Source: Citrobacter koseri ATCC BAA-895 (lineage in GTDB: Bacteria > Pseudomonadota > Gammaproteobacteria > Enterobacterales > Enterobacteriaceae). Taken from it: a stretch of DNA of 64,000 nt. Below, in pieces: positions 55,053 through 63,409 of this stretch. Each line of letters begins with the position of its first letter. Within the stretch, counting starts at the first letter, position 1. The stretch spans positions 1,240,001 through 1,304,000 of the forward strand of contig NC_009792.1 in NCBI RefSeq assembly GCF_000018045.1, read 5' to 3'. Both the position numbers and the translations under genes were made by a program. The notes beneath the pieces are model-generated. The model worked only from the letters and a program-made list of their open reading frames with translations, ran no database searches and had not been told where the DNA came from.

Positions 55053-55382
55053 TTATTCACGCCAAAGGATATGGCAAAGTTTGTGATCTTTTTCGCGGCA
55101 TAACAGCACGCGGGCAAAAATATCGTTAATTTCACCGTCTTCGCTATCCGCCAGGCCAATCACGACTTCGGCAAAAAAGTCAGGGTTGAGGTCAAAATCA
55201 ACGTGTTCCTGCCAGTCTTCTGACGGATCGAATAACTCCGCGCCGCCGCGCTCTTCGAACTGTAAATTGAACAGAATAATATCTGCCGGATCGAGATTAT
55301 CTGCCGCCAGTTCGAGAAAAATATCATAAGCCTGCTCAAGCGTTTCATCTTCAGTCAGGCGATTGTTCAGATCCATTTCCAT
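55053..55382 (-). CDS. yciU: Putative double-stranded DNA mimic protein YciU
   Basis: A 109-residue very acidic protein of the UPF0263/HI1450 family, whose surface charge pattern resembles that of DNA mimics; HI1450 is reported to bind HU. Acidic runs such as LADSEDGEINDI are visible. Function in the cell is inferred. It lies 34 bases downstream of clsA on the same strand. Confidence 0.93.
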   Translation of the reverse strand: MEMDLNNRLTEDETLEQAYDIFLELAADNLDPADIILFNLQFEERGGAELFDPSEDWQEHVDFDLNPDFFAEVVIGLADSEDGEINDIFARVLLCREKDHKLCHILWRE

Positions 55383-55416
55383 AATGACTACCCGTTTACC
55401 GTCTCTTGGGCACGTT

Positions 55417-56877
55417 TTACAGCAACGGACTGAAGAAGTAAAACAGTCGCTCAGTAATCCGCTGCCATAATGGCCGTTTTACCCACAGGCGGGCATCAAG
55501 CAGGCGAGAACGCGAAATATAATCATCCTGAACCGCAGCCAGATCGCCGCCGAATCCGGCGTCGTCAATCACCAGCGTGATTTCAAAATTTAACCACAGG
55601 CTGCGCATATCCAGGTTCACGGTGCCAACCAGACTCAGCTCGCCATCCACCAGCACGCTCTTGGTGTGCAACAATCCACCTTCAAACTGATAGATTTTGA
55701 CTCCGGCGGCCAGCAGTTCAGTGAAAAAGGCGCGGCTGGCCCAGCCGACCAGCATGGAGTCATTTTTACGCGGCAGGATGATGCTGACATCCACGCCGCG
55801 CTGCGCCGCCGTGCAGATCGCGTGCAGTAAATCGTCGCTGGGGACGAAATAGGGTGTTGTCATGATCAGATATTCACGAGCGGAATAGGCTGCCGTCAGC
55901 AGCGCCTGGTGAATCAGATCTTCCGGGAAGCCGGGTCCTGAGGCGATAGTATGAATGGTGTGTCCGCTGGCCTGTTCAAACGGCATGATATTGACGTCTG
56001 GAGGCGGCGGCAGGATGCGTTTACCCGTTTCGATTTCCCAGTCGCAGGAGTAGACAATCCCCATCGCGGTCGCTACCGGGCCTTCCATTCTTGCCATCAG
56101 ATCAACCCATTGTCCCACGCCGGCGTCCTGTTTGAAGAAACGCGGATCGACCATATTCATGCTGCCGGTATAGGCGATGTAGTTATCAATCATCACCATC
56201 TTGCGGTGCTGACGCAAATCCATACGGCGCAGAAAGACACGCATCAGATTGACTTTCAGCGCCTCAACCACTTCAATTCCGGCGTTACGCATCATGGCCG
56301 CCCACGGGCTGCGGAAAAAGGCCACGCTCCCGGCGGAGTCCAGCATCAGACGGCAATGAATGCCGCGTCGCGCCGCCGCCATCAGCGACTCTGCAACCTG
56401 ATCCGCCATGCCGCCGGGCTGCCAGATGTAAAACACCATCTCAATGTTATGGCGCGCCAGTTGAATGTCGCGGATAAGCGCCTGCATCACATCATCAGAG
56501 TCGGTCAGCAGTTGCAGCTGATTGCCTTTAACGCCAGCGATTCCCTGGCGTCGCTCGCACAGCTTAAACAGCGACGAAGCGACGCTGCTGTTTTCTTCGG
56601 CGAAAATGTGTTTACAGGCTTTGAGATCGTTCAGCCACTTCGCGGTGGACGGCCACATTGCTCTGGCGCGTTCGGCGCGGCGTTTCCCTAAATGCAACTC
56701 GCCGAATGATAAATAAGCAATAATCCCTACCAGCGGCAGAATATAGATGATTAAGAGCCAGGCCATCGCGGAGGGAACGGCGCGTCGTTTCATTAAAATA
56801 CGTAACGTCACACCGGCAATAAGTATCCAGTACCCCAGAATGACCAGCCAACTCACCACTGTGTAGAAGGTTGTCAT
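55417..56877 (-). CDS. clsA: Cardiolipin synthase A
   Basis: Condenses two phosphatidylglycerols to cardiolipin in the inner membrane. It has 486 residues, two N-terminal TM segments, and two phospholipase-D HKD motifs: HRKMVMIDNYIAYTGSMN and HTKSVLVDGELSLVGTVN. The kch gene found near clsA in E. coli is absent; yciY and yciI follow directly on the other side. Confidence 0.97.
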   Translation of the reverse strand: MTTFYTVVSWLVILGYWILIAGVTLRILMKRRAVPSAMAWLLIIYILPLVGIIAYLSFGELHLGKRRAERARAMWPSTAKWLNDLKACKHIFAEENSSVASSLFKLCERRQGIAGVKGNQLQLLTDSDDVMQALIRDIQLARHNIEMVFYIWQPGGMADQVAESLMAAARRGIHCRLMLDSAGSVAFFRSPWAAMMRNAGIEVVEALKVNLMRVFLRRMDLRQHRKMVMIDNYIAYTGSMNMVDPRFFKQDAGVGQWVDLMARMEGPVATAMGIVYSCDWEIETGKRILPPPPDVNIMPFEQASGHTIHTIASGPGFPEDLIHQALLTAAYSAREYLIMTTPYFVPSDDLLHAICTAAQRGVDVSIILPRKNDSMLVGWASRAFFTELLAAGVKIYQFEGGLLHTKSVLVDGELSLVGTVNLDMRSLWLNFEITLVIDDAGFGGDLAAVQDDYISRSRLLDARLWVKRPLWQRITERLFYFFSPLL

Positions 56878-57019
56878 AAATTTAAAAATCCTTTTGAAAG
56901 CGTATTGTTAAGAGTTTACGCATCAGGCTTCATCTGGCAAATAAAAACACCGGAAAAGCGCTGGTCTGCTCCTGACGAGAGGGTATAATGCCTGCTCTGG
57001 CACTGTAAGAGTAGTTAAC

Positions 57020-57193
57020 ATGAAGCGTAGTAGAACGGAAGTGGGACGCTGGCGCATGCAACGTCAGGCTAGCCGCCGTAAAGCGCGTTGGCTTGAAGGA
57101 CAATCGCGTCGTAATATGCGTATCCACTCAATCAGAAAATGCATTCTCAATCATCAACGTAACACGTTATTGTTTGCGATTCACAGCATCTGA
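57020..57193 (+). CDS. yciY: Small basic protein YciY
   Basis: A 57-residue Arg-rich protein starting MKRSRTEVGRWRMQRQASRR and ending LLFAIHSI, almost the same as E. coli YciY as I remember it. Many of its 57 residues are basic; a nucleic-acid role is possible but unproven. It lies in the gap between the divergent clsA and the convergent yciI. Confidence 0.85.
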   Translation: MKRSRTEVGRWRMQRQASRRKARWLEGQSRRNMRIHSIRKCILNHQRNTLLFAIHSI

Positions 57194-57243
57194 TACAACC
57201 AGGGCACCGTATTCGGTGCCCATGAATGCAAACCCCGCCTGAT

Positions 57244-57540
57244 TTAAAAGACTTTTTTATACGGTTTTACAGAGACTTGCGCATACACGCCCGCAGCCAC
57301 ATACGGGTCTGCGTCTGCCCAGGACTGCGCTTCTTCCAGCGATTCGAATTGTGCAATCACGGTTGAGCCGGTAAACCCGGCGGCACCGGGATCGTTGCTG
57401 TCAACGGCTGGCATAGGGCCTGCGGTCAACAGTCGGCCCTCATCATGGAGCAGTTGCAGGCGTGCCAGATGGGCAGGGCGGACGGAAAGACGTTTTTCAA
57501 GAGAATCGGCGATATCCTGAGCGTAAATGACATACAGCAC
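57244..57540 (-). CDS. yciI: YciI family protein
   Basis: A 98-residue dimeric ferredoxin-like protein (YCII domain) of unknown function. The conserved His/Asp pair is in LLHDEGRLLTAGP and SWADADPYVAAG. It is divergent from tonB. Confidence 0.95.
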   Translation of the reverse strand: MLYVIYAQDIADSLEKRLSVRPAHLARLQLLHDEGRLLTAGPMPAVDSNDPGAAGFTGSTVIAQFESLEEAQSWADADPYVAAGVYAQVSVKPYKKVF

Positions 57541-57697
57541 GGGTAGAGCTCCTTAATCGGTAAAAGTCGTTAATTACGTTATTGGAAAGGTCTTTCAACT
57601 GCAACGCAAAGATAACGACTTTGTTAAGACCGTGCATAACACAGGGACTTTTTGCGGTAATATTGCGTTTTAAATGCGGCTTACCGTGATGTCTTAT

Positions 57698-57725
57698 TGA
57701 ATATGATTGCTATTTGCATTTAAAA
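57698..57725 (+). promoter_or_regulatory. Possible Fur-regulated tonB promoter region
   Basis: The stretch TGAATATGATTGCTATTTGC and the following CATTTAAAA is nearly the same as the E. coli tonB control region, where Fur acts. The match to the 19-bp Fur consensus is loose, so this rests mostly on that similarity. Confidence 0.45.
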
Positions 57726-57764
57726 TCGAGGCCTGGTTTTTTAACTGAAACGATTATGACTTCA

Positions 57765-58481
57765 ATGACCCTTGATTTACCTCGTCGCTTTCCCTGGCCG
57801 ACGTTACTTTCCGTTGGCATTCATGGTGCTGTAGTGGCGGGTCTGCTGTATACCTCGGTACATCAGGTTATTGAACTGCCTGCGCCCGCGCAGCCGATCT
57901 CAATCACAATGGTCGCGCCTGCCGATCTTGAGCCACCACAGGCGGTTCAGCCGCCGCCGGAACCCGTCGTCGAACCTGAGCCGGAACCGGAACCTATTCC
58001 TGAGCCGCCAAAAGAGGCGCCGGTGGTGATTGAGAAGCCGAAACCTAAGCCGAAGCCAAAACCTAAACCGGTGAAAAAGGTTCAGGAGCAGCCTAAACGT
58101 GATGTTAAGCCTGCTGAACCGCGCCCGGCCGCACCGTTTGAAAATACGGCGCCGTCGCGTCCGGCAACGAATACCGCAGCGGCAACCAGCAAACCGGCCG
58201 TCAGTGTTCCTGCGGGGCCTCGCGCGTTGAGCCGCAACCAGCCGCAGTATCCGGCACGAGCGCAAGCGTTGCGTATCGAAGGCCGCGTGAAAGTGAAATT
58301 CGACGTCACCTCAGACGGGCGAGTGGAGAATGTTCAGGTGCTTTCCGCTCAGCCAGCGAACATGTTTGAGCGTGAAGTGAAAAACGCGATGCGCAGATGG
58401 CGCTATGAAGCAGGGAAACCGGGGTCGGGCTTAGTGGTTAATATCATCTTCCGTCTGAACGGCACCACGCAGATCGAGTAA
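57765..58481 (+). CDS. tonB: Energy transducer TonB
   Basis: Couples the proton-motive force of ExbBD to outer-membrane siderophore and B12 receptors. From ATG 57765 it has 238 residues; ATG 57756 (three codons earlier) is also possible. An uncleaved TM anchor with SVGIHGAVVAGLLYTSVH includes the key His. Pro-rich spans follow: EPEPEPEPIPEPPKE and KPKPKPKPKPKPVKK, which cross the periplasm. The C-terminal receptor-binding domain ends NIIFRLNGTTQIE. Confidence 0.97.
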   Translation: MTLDLPRRFPWPTLLSVGIHGAVVAGLLYTSVHQVIELPAPAQPISITMVAPADLEPPQAVQPPPEPVVEPEPEPEPIPEPPKEAPVVIEKPKPKPKPKPKPVKKVQEQPKRDVKPAEPRPAAPFENTAPSRPATNTAAATSKPAVSVPAGPRALSRNQPQYPARAQALRIEGRVKVKFDVTSDGRVENVQVLSAQPANMFEREVKNAMRRWRYEAGKPGSGLVVNIIFRLNGTTQIE

Positions 58482-58505
58482 TCGCGATCCCCTTAAATCG
58501 TAGAG

Positions 58506-58533
58506 CGGATAAGGCGGCGCACCGCCTTATCCG
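58506..58533. terminator. Bidirectional hairpin between tonB and yciA
   Basis: Perfect 12-bp stem CGGATAAGGCGG/CCGCCTTATCCG with loop CGCA between convergent genes. It is REP-like in sequence and lacks T runs, so it may act as a REP that protects both transcript ends. Confidence 0.7.
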
Positions 58534-58538
58534 GTAAT

Positions 58539-58940
58539 TCATGCCTGAACCGGCAGCGGGCGAGGTTTACCGTCACTGTCTACCGCCACATAGATGAACA
58601 GCGCCTCGGTTGCTTTATAACGCTGACCGATTGGCTCTGACGCCACCTTTTTCACCCACACTTCAATATTAATGCTGACAGACGTTGTGCCGCGTTTAAC
58701 GCAGCGGGCATAACAGCATACGACGTCGCCTACGGCGACAGGGCGCAGAAAACTCATTCCCTCAACGCGCACGGTCACTACGCGACCATGAGCAATTTCT
58801 TTAGCCTGAATCGCGCCGCCAATATCCATTTGAGACATGAGCCAGCCGCCAAAAATATCGCCGTTAGCATTGGTATCGGCGGGCATGGCCAGCGTGCGTA
58901 AAACCAGTTCGCCCTGAGGAGCGTTATTTGTTGTTGTCAT
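58539..58940 (-). CDS. yciA: Acyl-CoA thioesterase YciA
   Basis: A 133-residue hotdog-fold acyl-CoA hydrolase of broad specificity. The conserved ADTNANGDIFGGWLMSQMD near residues 18-36 carries the catalytic Asp. Last of the yciC-yciB-yciA group on this strand. Confidence 0.95.
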   Translation of the reverse strand: MTTTNNAPQGELVLRTLAMPADTNANGDIFGGWLMSQMDIGGAIQAKEIAHGRVVTVRVEGMSFLRPVAVGDVVCCYARCVKRGTTSVSINIEVWVKKVASEPIGQRYKATEALFIYVAVDSDGKPRPLPVQA

Positions 58941-59070
58941 TGTAGAACCGACTGTGAAGAAAGATTTCAGGCGCGAATGCTACTATGATTTGCGCAGGGA
59001 GAACAGAGGGGAAACGCGCGCCAGGCTGGCGTGAAGGGGATGCCAGACCAGACGGTCTGGCAAACAGAAC

Positions 59071-59610
59071 TCAGGATTTATCTTCCTGCGGCAGATGGCG
59101 GTAAATGTAGACTCCGCTCAGAAGGGTAAAAATCAGCGTCAGCGCAGTTAAACCGAACACTTTGAAGTTGACCCAGATGTTTTGCGGCAGCCAAAACGCG
59201 ATGTAGATATTGGCGAGCCCGCAGAGGATGAAAAATACGGCCCATGCCAGGTTCAGCTTAGACCAGACCGGCTGCGGCAACGTCAGTTCTTTCCCTAACA
59301 TGCGTTGAATCAGCGGCTTTTTCATGACCCACTGGCTTATCAGCAGCGCACCGGCAAACAGGCCGTAAATCACCGTCACCTTCCACTTAATAAACTCATC
59401 GTTGTGGAAGAAAATGGTCAGGCCGCCGAACACGGCAACCAGAACGAAAGTGATCAACGCCATCTTTTCGACCTTGCGATAGCGAACCCAACTGTAGATC
59501 AACACAATGGCTGTTGCGACAATCAGGGCGGAGGTCGCCGCATAGATGTCGTACAGCTTATAAAAAGCAAAAAAGACAACCAGCGGTAAAAAATCAAGAA
59601 ACTGCTTCAT
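59071..59610 (-). CDS. yciB: Septation-related inner-membrane protein YciB
   Basis: A 179-residue IspZ-family protein with about five TM segments (from MKQFLDFLPLVVFFAFYKLYD). E. coli YciB interacts with cell-division and elongation proteins; the exact role is not settled. It lies 55 bases downstream of yciC. Confidence 0.95.
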   Translation of the reverse strand: MKQFLDFLPLVVFFAFYKLYDIYAATSALIVATAIVLIYSWVRYRKVEKMALITFVLVAVFGGLTIFFHNDEFIKWKVTVIYGLFAGALLISQWVMKKPLIQRMLGKELTLPQPVWSKLNLAWAVFFILCGLANIYIAFWLPQNIWVNFKVFGLTALTLIFTLLSGVYIYRHLPQEDKS

Positions 59611-59665
59611 TCTTCGATTCCGTAATCAAAAGTTTTGGGCAAACTGGCCCTTAACACGTTCAGGG

Positions 59666-60409
59666 TTATTGGCGAATCAACATATACAGACGGAACAAAT
59701 AGATGAGCAATATGGCGGAAATCAAATTGCTCAGCGTATTCGCCAACACTGCGCCAACATTCGGCGTCAGCGCTGCAAAACTGGGGGCAAACAGCAGCAA
59801 GAGCGTTTTCGCCAGTAACCAGCCGATCACCGCCGGAGCGACCAGTCGCATATTAGACCACGCCAGACGCATACTGTTGCGCATGGCGGCAAATACGCCC
59901 ATCTTGTCCTGAACCAGCATCACCGGCGCAAGCGCCAGCAGAATCGCCATCAAAATCCCCGGTACGACAATCAGCATAATACCGATTTGCACTAACAGGG
60001 TAGTCAGAAAAATCAGGACAAACAATTTAGGTAAAACCGGCGCGCTGGCACCGATAGCACGTAATGCGCTGACCCGATGACCGGCGGAAATCAGCTGGAT
60101 CATCAGCAAAACGCCCCCTGCCAGGATCGCATTGCCAATGAGTCCTGAAAATGTTGATGCCGCTGAAGCCCGTAATAATATTTGCTGCTGTTCCGGCGTC
60201 ATGTTCTGCACCAGATCGAACAGGCCGACGCTACCGGTCAGATGATCCCCTTCACTGAGTTGCGCGATTTGGGCATCGCTGGGGGAAAAGGCATGACCTA
60301 AAACCACCGTAATAAATGCGCACAGCAACGAAACCAGCAAGATGGTTACAAATTGATTACGGAAAAAGTTCCCCGTGTCACGGTAAACGGACTTCGCCGT
60401 GATAGACAT
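59666..60409 (-). CDS. yciC: UPF0259 inner-membrane protein YciC
   Basis: A 247-residue membrane protein with about six TM segments. Genetic links to yciB and cell envelope exist in E. coli, but the function is unknown. It is divergent from ompW; the 365-base gap is described under the ompW control elements. Confidence 0.94.
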   Translation of the reverse strand: MSITAKSVYRDTGNFFRNQFVTILLVSLLCAFITVVLGHAFSPSDAQIAQLSEGDHLTGSVGLFDLVQNMTPEQQQILLRASAASTFSGLIGNAILAGGVLLMIQLISAGHRVSALRAIGASAPVLPKLFVLIFLTTLLVQIGIMLIVVPGILMAILLALAPVMLVQDKMGVFAAMRNSMRLAWSNMRLVAPAVIGWLLAKTLLLLFAPSFAALTPNVGAVLANTLSNLISAILLIYLFRLYMLIRQ

Positions 60410-60657
60410 GCACTCTCCTTGAGTTTTGCAGGTGTTAATTTGCGGGCAATTGTACCCTGGATAACTCTACAGTGGCAGCATCACGGGGTGTATGGAAAAG
60501 CATATCTTTGTAAAGCGCGGGTAATTTTGGCTGCGAAACCGCCAGTCGTCCTCTTTTTTACAATCCATCCGCCTGGTTGAAAAAGGCTATTTATCACTAA
60601 AATTCGGAAAATTTGATTCAAACGGCTTTAACCAGGATTTTAGATGCAAGTTCTAAA

Positions 60658-60671
60658 TTAATCTGGATCAA
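60658..60671 (+). promoter_or_regulatory. FNR-like site of ompW
   Basis: TTAAT-CTGG-ATCAA matches the FNR palindrome except one base. E. coli ompW is reported to respond to FNR and nitrate. It lies about 110 bases before the ompW start. Confidence 0.6.
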
Positions 60672-60696
60672 TAAAGGTTAAATTACAGGACCTAAT

Positions 60697-60715
60697 GTGA
60701 TCTGTATTGGATCAC
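60697..60715. promoter_or_regulatory. Perfect inverted repeat GTGATC-N7-GATCAC upstream of ompW
   Basis: Six-base arms with a seven-base spacer at 60697-60715, 60-78 bases before the ompW ATG, overlapping the likely promoter. It looks like an operator of a dimeric regulator I cannot name. Confidence 0.5.
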
Positions 60716-60774
60716 TTATTACTCCATTGTAGGTATATTCGTGACGCATTTATAACCATAACGATGGAGCGGAT

Positions 60775-61413
60775 ATGAAAAAGTTAACAGTGGCAGCCCT
60801 GGCAGTAAGTACTCTTCTCTCTGGTAGTGCGCTTGCGCATGAGAGCGGTGAGTTTTTTATCCGTGCGGGCTCGGCGACCGTGAGACCGACGGAAGGGGCA
60901 GGCGGAACGCTGGGGAGTCTGAACGGTTTTGATGTCAGTAACAATACGCAACTCGGTTTGACTTTTACTTATATGGCAACCGACAACATTGGTATTGAAC
61001 TGCTGGCGGCGACGCCGTTCCGCCATAAAATTGGGACAGGGGATACCGGTGATATCGCTACCGTGCGTCACCTGCCGCCGACATTAATGGCGCAGTGGTA
61101 CTTTGGCGACGCCAGTAGCAAACTGCGTCCTTATATTGGCGCAGGTGTAAACTACACCACCTTCTTTGACGAAGGTTTCAACAACAATGGTAAAGAGACA
61201 GGATTGTCCGATCTGAGTCTGAAGGATTCCTGGGGAATGGCCGGGCAGGTGGGTATGGATTACCTGATTAACCGGGACTGGTTAATTAACATGTCGGTCT
61301 GGTATATGGATATCGATACTACCGCAAGCTATAAACTCGGTGGTGCCCAGCAGCATGACAGCGTCCGCCTCGACCCGTGGGTATTTATGTTCTCTGCCGG
61401 TTATCGTTTCTGA
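60775..61413 (+). CDS. ompW: Outer-membrane protein OmpW
   Basis: An eight-stranded beta-barrel with a narrow hydrophobic channel, 212 residues. Signal peptide cleaves near ALA/HES (residue 21). The protein ends in the outer-membrane signature GYRF. In enterics it is induced by anaerobiosis and oxidative stress. A symmetrical terminator follows. Confidence 0.97.
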   Translation: MKKLTVAALAVSTLLSGSALAHESGEFFIRAGSATVRPTEGAGGTLGSLNGFDVSNNTQLGLTFTYMATDNIGIELLAATPFRHKIGTGDTGDIATVRHLPPTLMAQWYFGDASSKLRPYIGAGVNYTTFFDEGFNNNGKETGLSDLSLKDSWGMAGQVGMDYLINRDWLINMSVWYMDIDTTASYKLGGAQQHDSVRLDPWVFMFSAGYRF

Positions 61414-61430
61414 GTTTATGTGACCCATCT

Positions 61431-61461
61431 AAAAAGCGGGCTGTCATACAGCCCGCTTTTT
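61431..61461. terminator. ompW terminator
   Basis: AAAAAGCGGGCTG/CAGCCCGCTTTTT perfect stem with loop TCATA; symmetrical A and T tracts. Confidence 0.95.
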
Positions 61462-61538
61462 ATATTCTGCTGATTTCAACATCATACCTCTCCCTGAGAT
61501 GCTATCTTTGAAACAAGCCTGTTTTGAGAGCATTGACG

Positions 61539-61814
61539 ATGATAGTAACTCAAACCCTTCTGCAACAAAAAATCGCGACCCTGGAATCGATAGTCAGAGA
61601 TGAAGAGGCTGAGTTCACTTTACAGGCGCTGCGTATGCTGCTGGATGCAATGCATAAGATTGATGCGCTGGAAGAGAATATTACTACGCCCGTCCGTTTA
61701 CCTTATTGCAGTTCGAGTCCGGTTTGTGAGATTGAAGCCGGGTACGCCGCTGGCGTTAGTGACTGCCGTGAGGCTATTCGCAGGGCGGGATACCCGATTG
61801 AAGGAGATGATTAA
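61539..61814 (+). CDS. Small protein of unknown function
   Basis: A 91-residue predicted helical, acidic protein (EEAEFTLQALRMLLDAMHKI) with a C-terminal half containing CSSSPVCEIEAGYAAGVSDCREAIRRAGY. Three cysteines. I do not recognise the family. Start ATG 61539 after GAGAG; TTG 61524 would add five residues. It is followed 74 bases later by the GGDEF gene, so they may be co-transcribed. Not found at this site in E. coli K-12. Confidence 0.7.
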   Translation: MIVTQTLLQQKIATLESIVRDEEAEFTLQALRMLLDAMHKIDALEENITTPVRLPYCSSSPVCEIEAGYAAGVSDCREAIRRAGYPIEGDD

Positions 61815-61888
61815 TCACTGAAAACTGTACTGTATCAGCAAAATCTACTAACGTATTCGGCCCCGCGATTCAGGCTTAAGGTGCCTCA

Positions 61889-63358
61889 GTGAAGATTGTT
61901 CAGGACAGCCTAAGAAATAGCCAGGCGTTGTTGATGTCAGCGCTTATCACTTTACTTTTTACTTCACTGTATCTCTTTATTATTTATGAACAACGACAGG
62001 CCGTTGTGAATGAAGGGATGAGTCGTCTGCAAACGCGGATGATGGATATTTTCAACGATAACGAACTCATCGCCGATGCGACAGGGGTTCGCTATCACCA
62101 GATCAAAAATGCCAGGCAGTGCGGCAACCTCTCAAGGTTTTCCCCCAGAGATGCGGATTCATGGGGAATCAATGCCGACCGGGCGCGGATCCATTCCGCA
62201 ACGGGCACTATTGTTTCCCGTCAGCCCGATATTAACGCTTTATGTATGTTTGCGGCGGCGGAGTTTATTCGGGATCGGATGAACACCCTTAATCCGGGGG
62301 ATTATGCCGCGCATCGCTACATTATCGCCAAAGATGCCAGCTATTTTTATTGGTTCACGCCAGCAGATGCAAAACCCTTCTATTTTAGCGACTCTAAAAT
62401 GGCGGGCGATATCACCGACTTTTTCTTACCGCCCGTGGGCTTTTATACGCGTCTGCTGCAAAAGAATGTCAAATCCAAGTCGCTCAGTTCAACGGACTTT
62501 TATACGGACAAAATCACGAATGAAAAAGCGTACAGCGTAGTCAGTTATATTTACGATCTTTCTGGAAAAGAGATCTCCGATCATATCGTTGCGTATCTGG
62601 TGTATGACCATTCTAAACCTGAGCTACAGGAGGCGCTGACGGAGGCCTTTGAACATCATATTCCACCCGGCCTTAATGTGGCTCTGGTGCATACGCCCAC
62701 GCAGGAAAATCTCTGCCTGAGCGGTGATTGCCAGCCTGTCGCCGGGGAGTCCATCCGCGCAATGTCTGCAAAATATGCGTTCCATTCCTCGCTCTCTCTG
62801 CATCGGTTCGTCAGATACGACACGCAGGCCGGGATTGCGATTCTGCTGGCGCCATTCTTCTTTATCCTGATCTTCCTCGGCTTAAAATTCTGGCTGAACG
62901 CGAGCGACCTGAAGGTGTATATCGACTCGCTGACGGGCTGCTTTAACCGCAAGATCCTTGATATTGTGAAGCGCAGGGACTTAACGCGCAGCTGCGTGGT
63001 GCTGCTGGATTGTAATAAGTTTAAAGCCATCAACGACACCTGGGGGCATGTGGCGGGAGACCGGGCGTTGCAAATCATCGCCAACAGAATGCTCTCTAAC
63101 ACCCGCACCAGTCATGACCTGGTGATTCGTACCGGCGGCGATGAGTTCGTTATTTTGCTTTACCGTGCGCAGATCGGTGACGCGATAGCCATCGCGGAGC
63201 GGATAACCGGCCAGATAAATGATTATGCATTTATGGTTGATGGTCATGTTGTACCGCTGTCGGTGTCATGGGGCGTCGCAGAAGTAACCCGCGATCTGGA
63301 TACGGCTATTCAGCATGCGGATAACGAAATGTACAAAATGAAGCAGATGAGGGAATGA
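61889..63358 (+). CDS. Membrane diguanylate cyclase with periplasmic sensor
   Basis: A 489-residue inner-membrane enzyme predicted to make cyclic di-GMP. TM1 is near residues 15-35, a periplasmic sensor of about 280 residues follows (with YFYWFTPADAKPFYFSDSKM, a pattern like that of DgcJ/YeaJ), then TM2 near 314-334. The GGDEF domain begins at DSLTG 346-350, and the active site GGDEF is at 416-420. The inhibitory I-site RxxD is absent (TSHD at that place), so product inhibition may be weak. GTG start 61889 follows AAGGTG. The signal sensed is unknown. Confidence 0.88.
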   Translation: MKIVQDSLRNSQALLMSALITLLFTSLYLFIIYEQRQAVVNEGMSRLQTRMMDIFNDNELIADATGVRYHQIKNARQCGNLSRFSPRDADSWGINADRARIHSATGTIVSRQPDINALCMFAAAEFIRDRMNTLNPGDYAAHRYIIAKDASYFYWFTPADAKPFYFSDSKMAGDITDFFLPPVGFYTRLLQKNVKSKSLSSTDFYTDKITNEKAYSVVSYIYDLSGKEISDHIVAYLVYDHSKPELQEALTEAFEHHIPPGLNVALVHTPTQENLCLSGDCQPVAGESIRAMSAKYAFHSSLSLHRFVRYDTQAGIAILLAPFFFILIFLGLKFWLNASDLKVYIDSLTGCFNRKILDIVKRRDLTRSCVVLLDCNKFKAINDTWGHVAGDRALQIIANRMLSNTRTSHDLVIRTGGDEFVILLYRAQIGDAIAIAERITGQINDYAFMVDGHVVPLSVSWGVAEVTRDLDTAIQHADNEMYKMKQMRE

Positions 63359-63409
63359 CAGGATTGGCCCGATAAGCATGGCATCATCGGGCCTGTTGCC
63401 TGCGCAATA

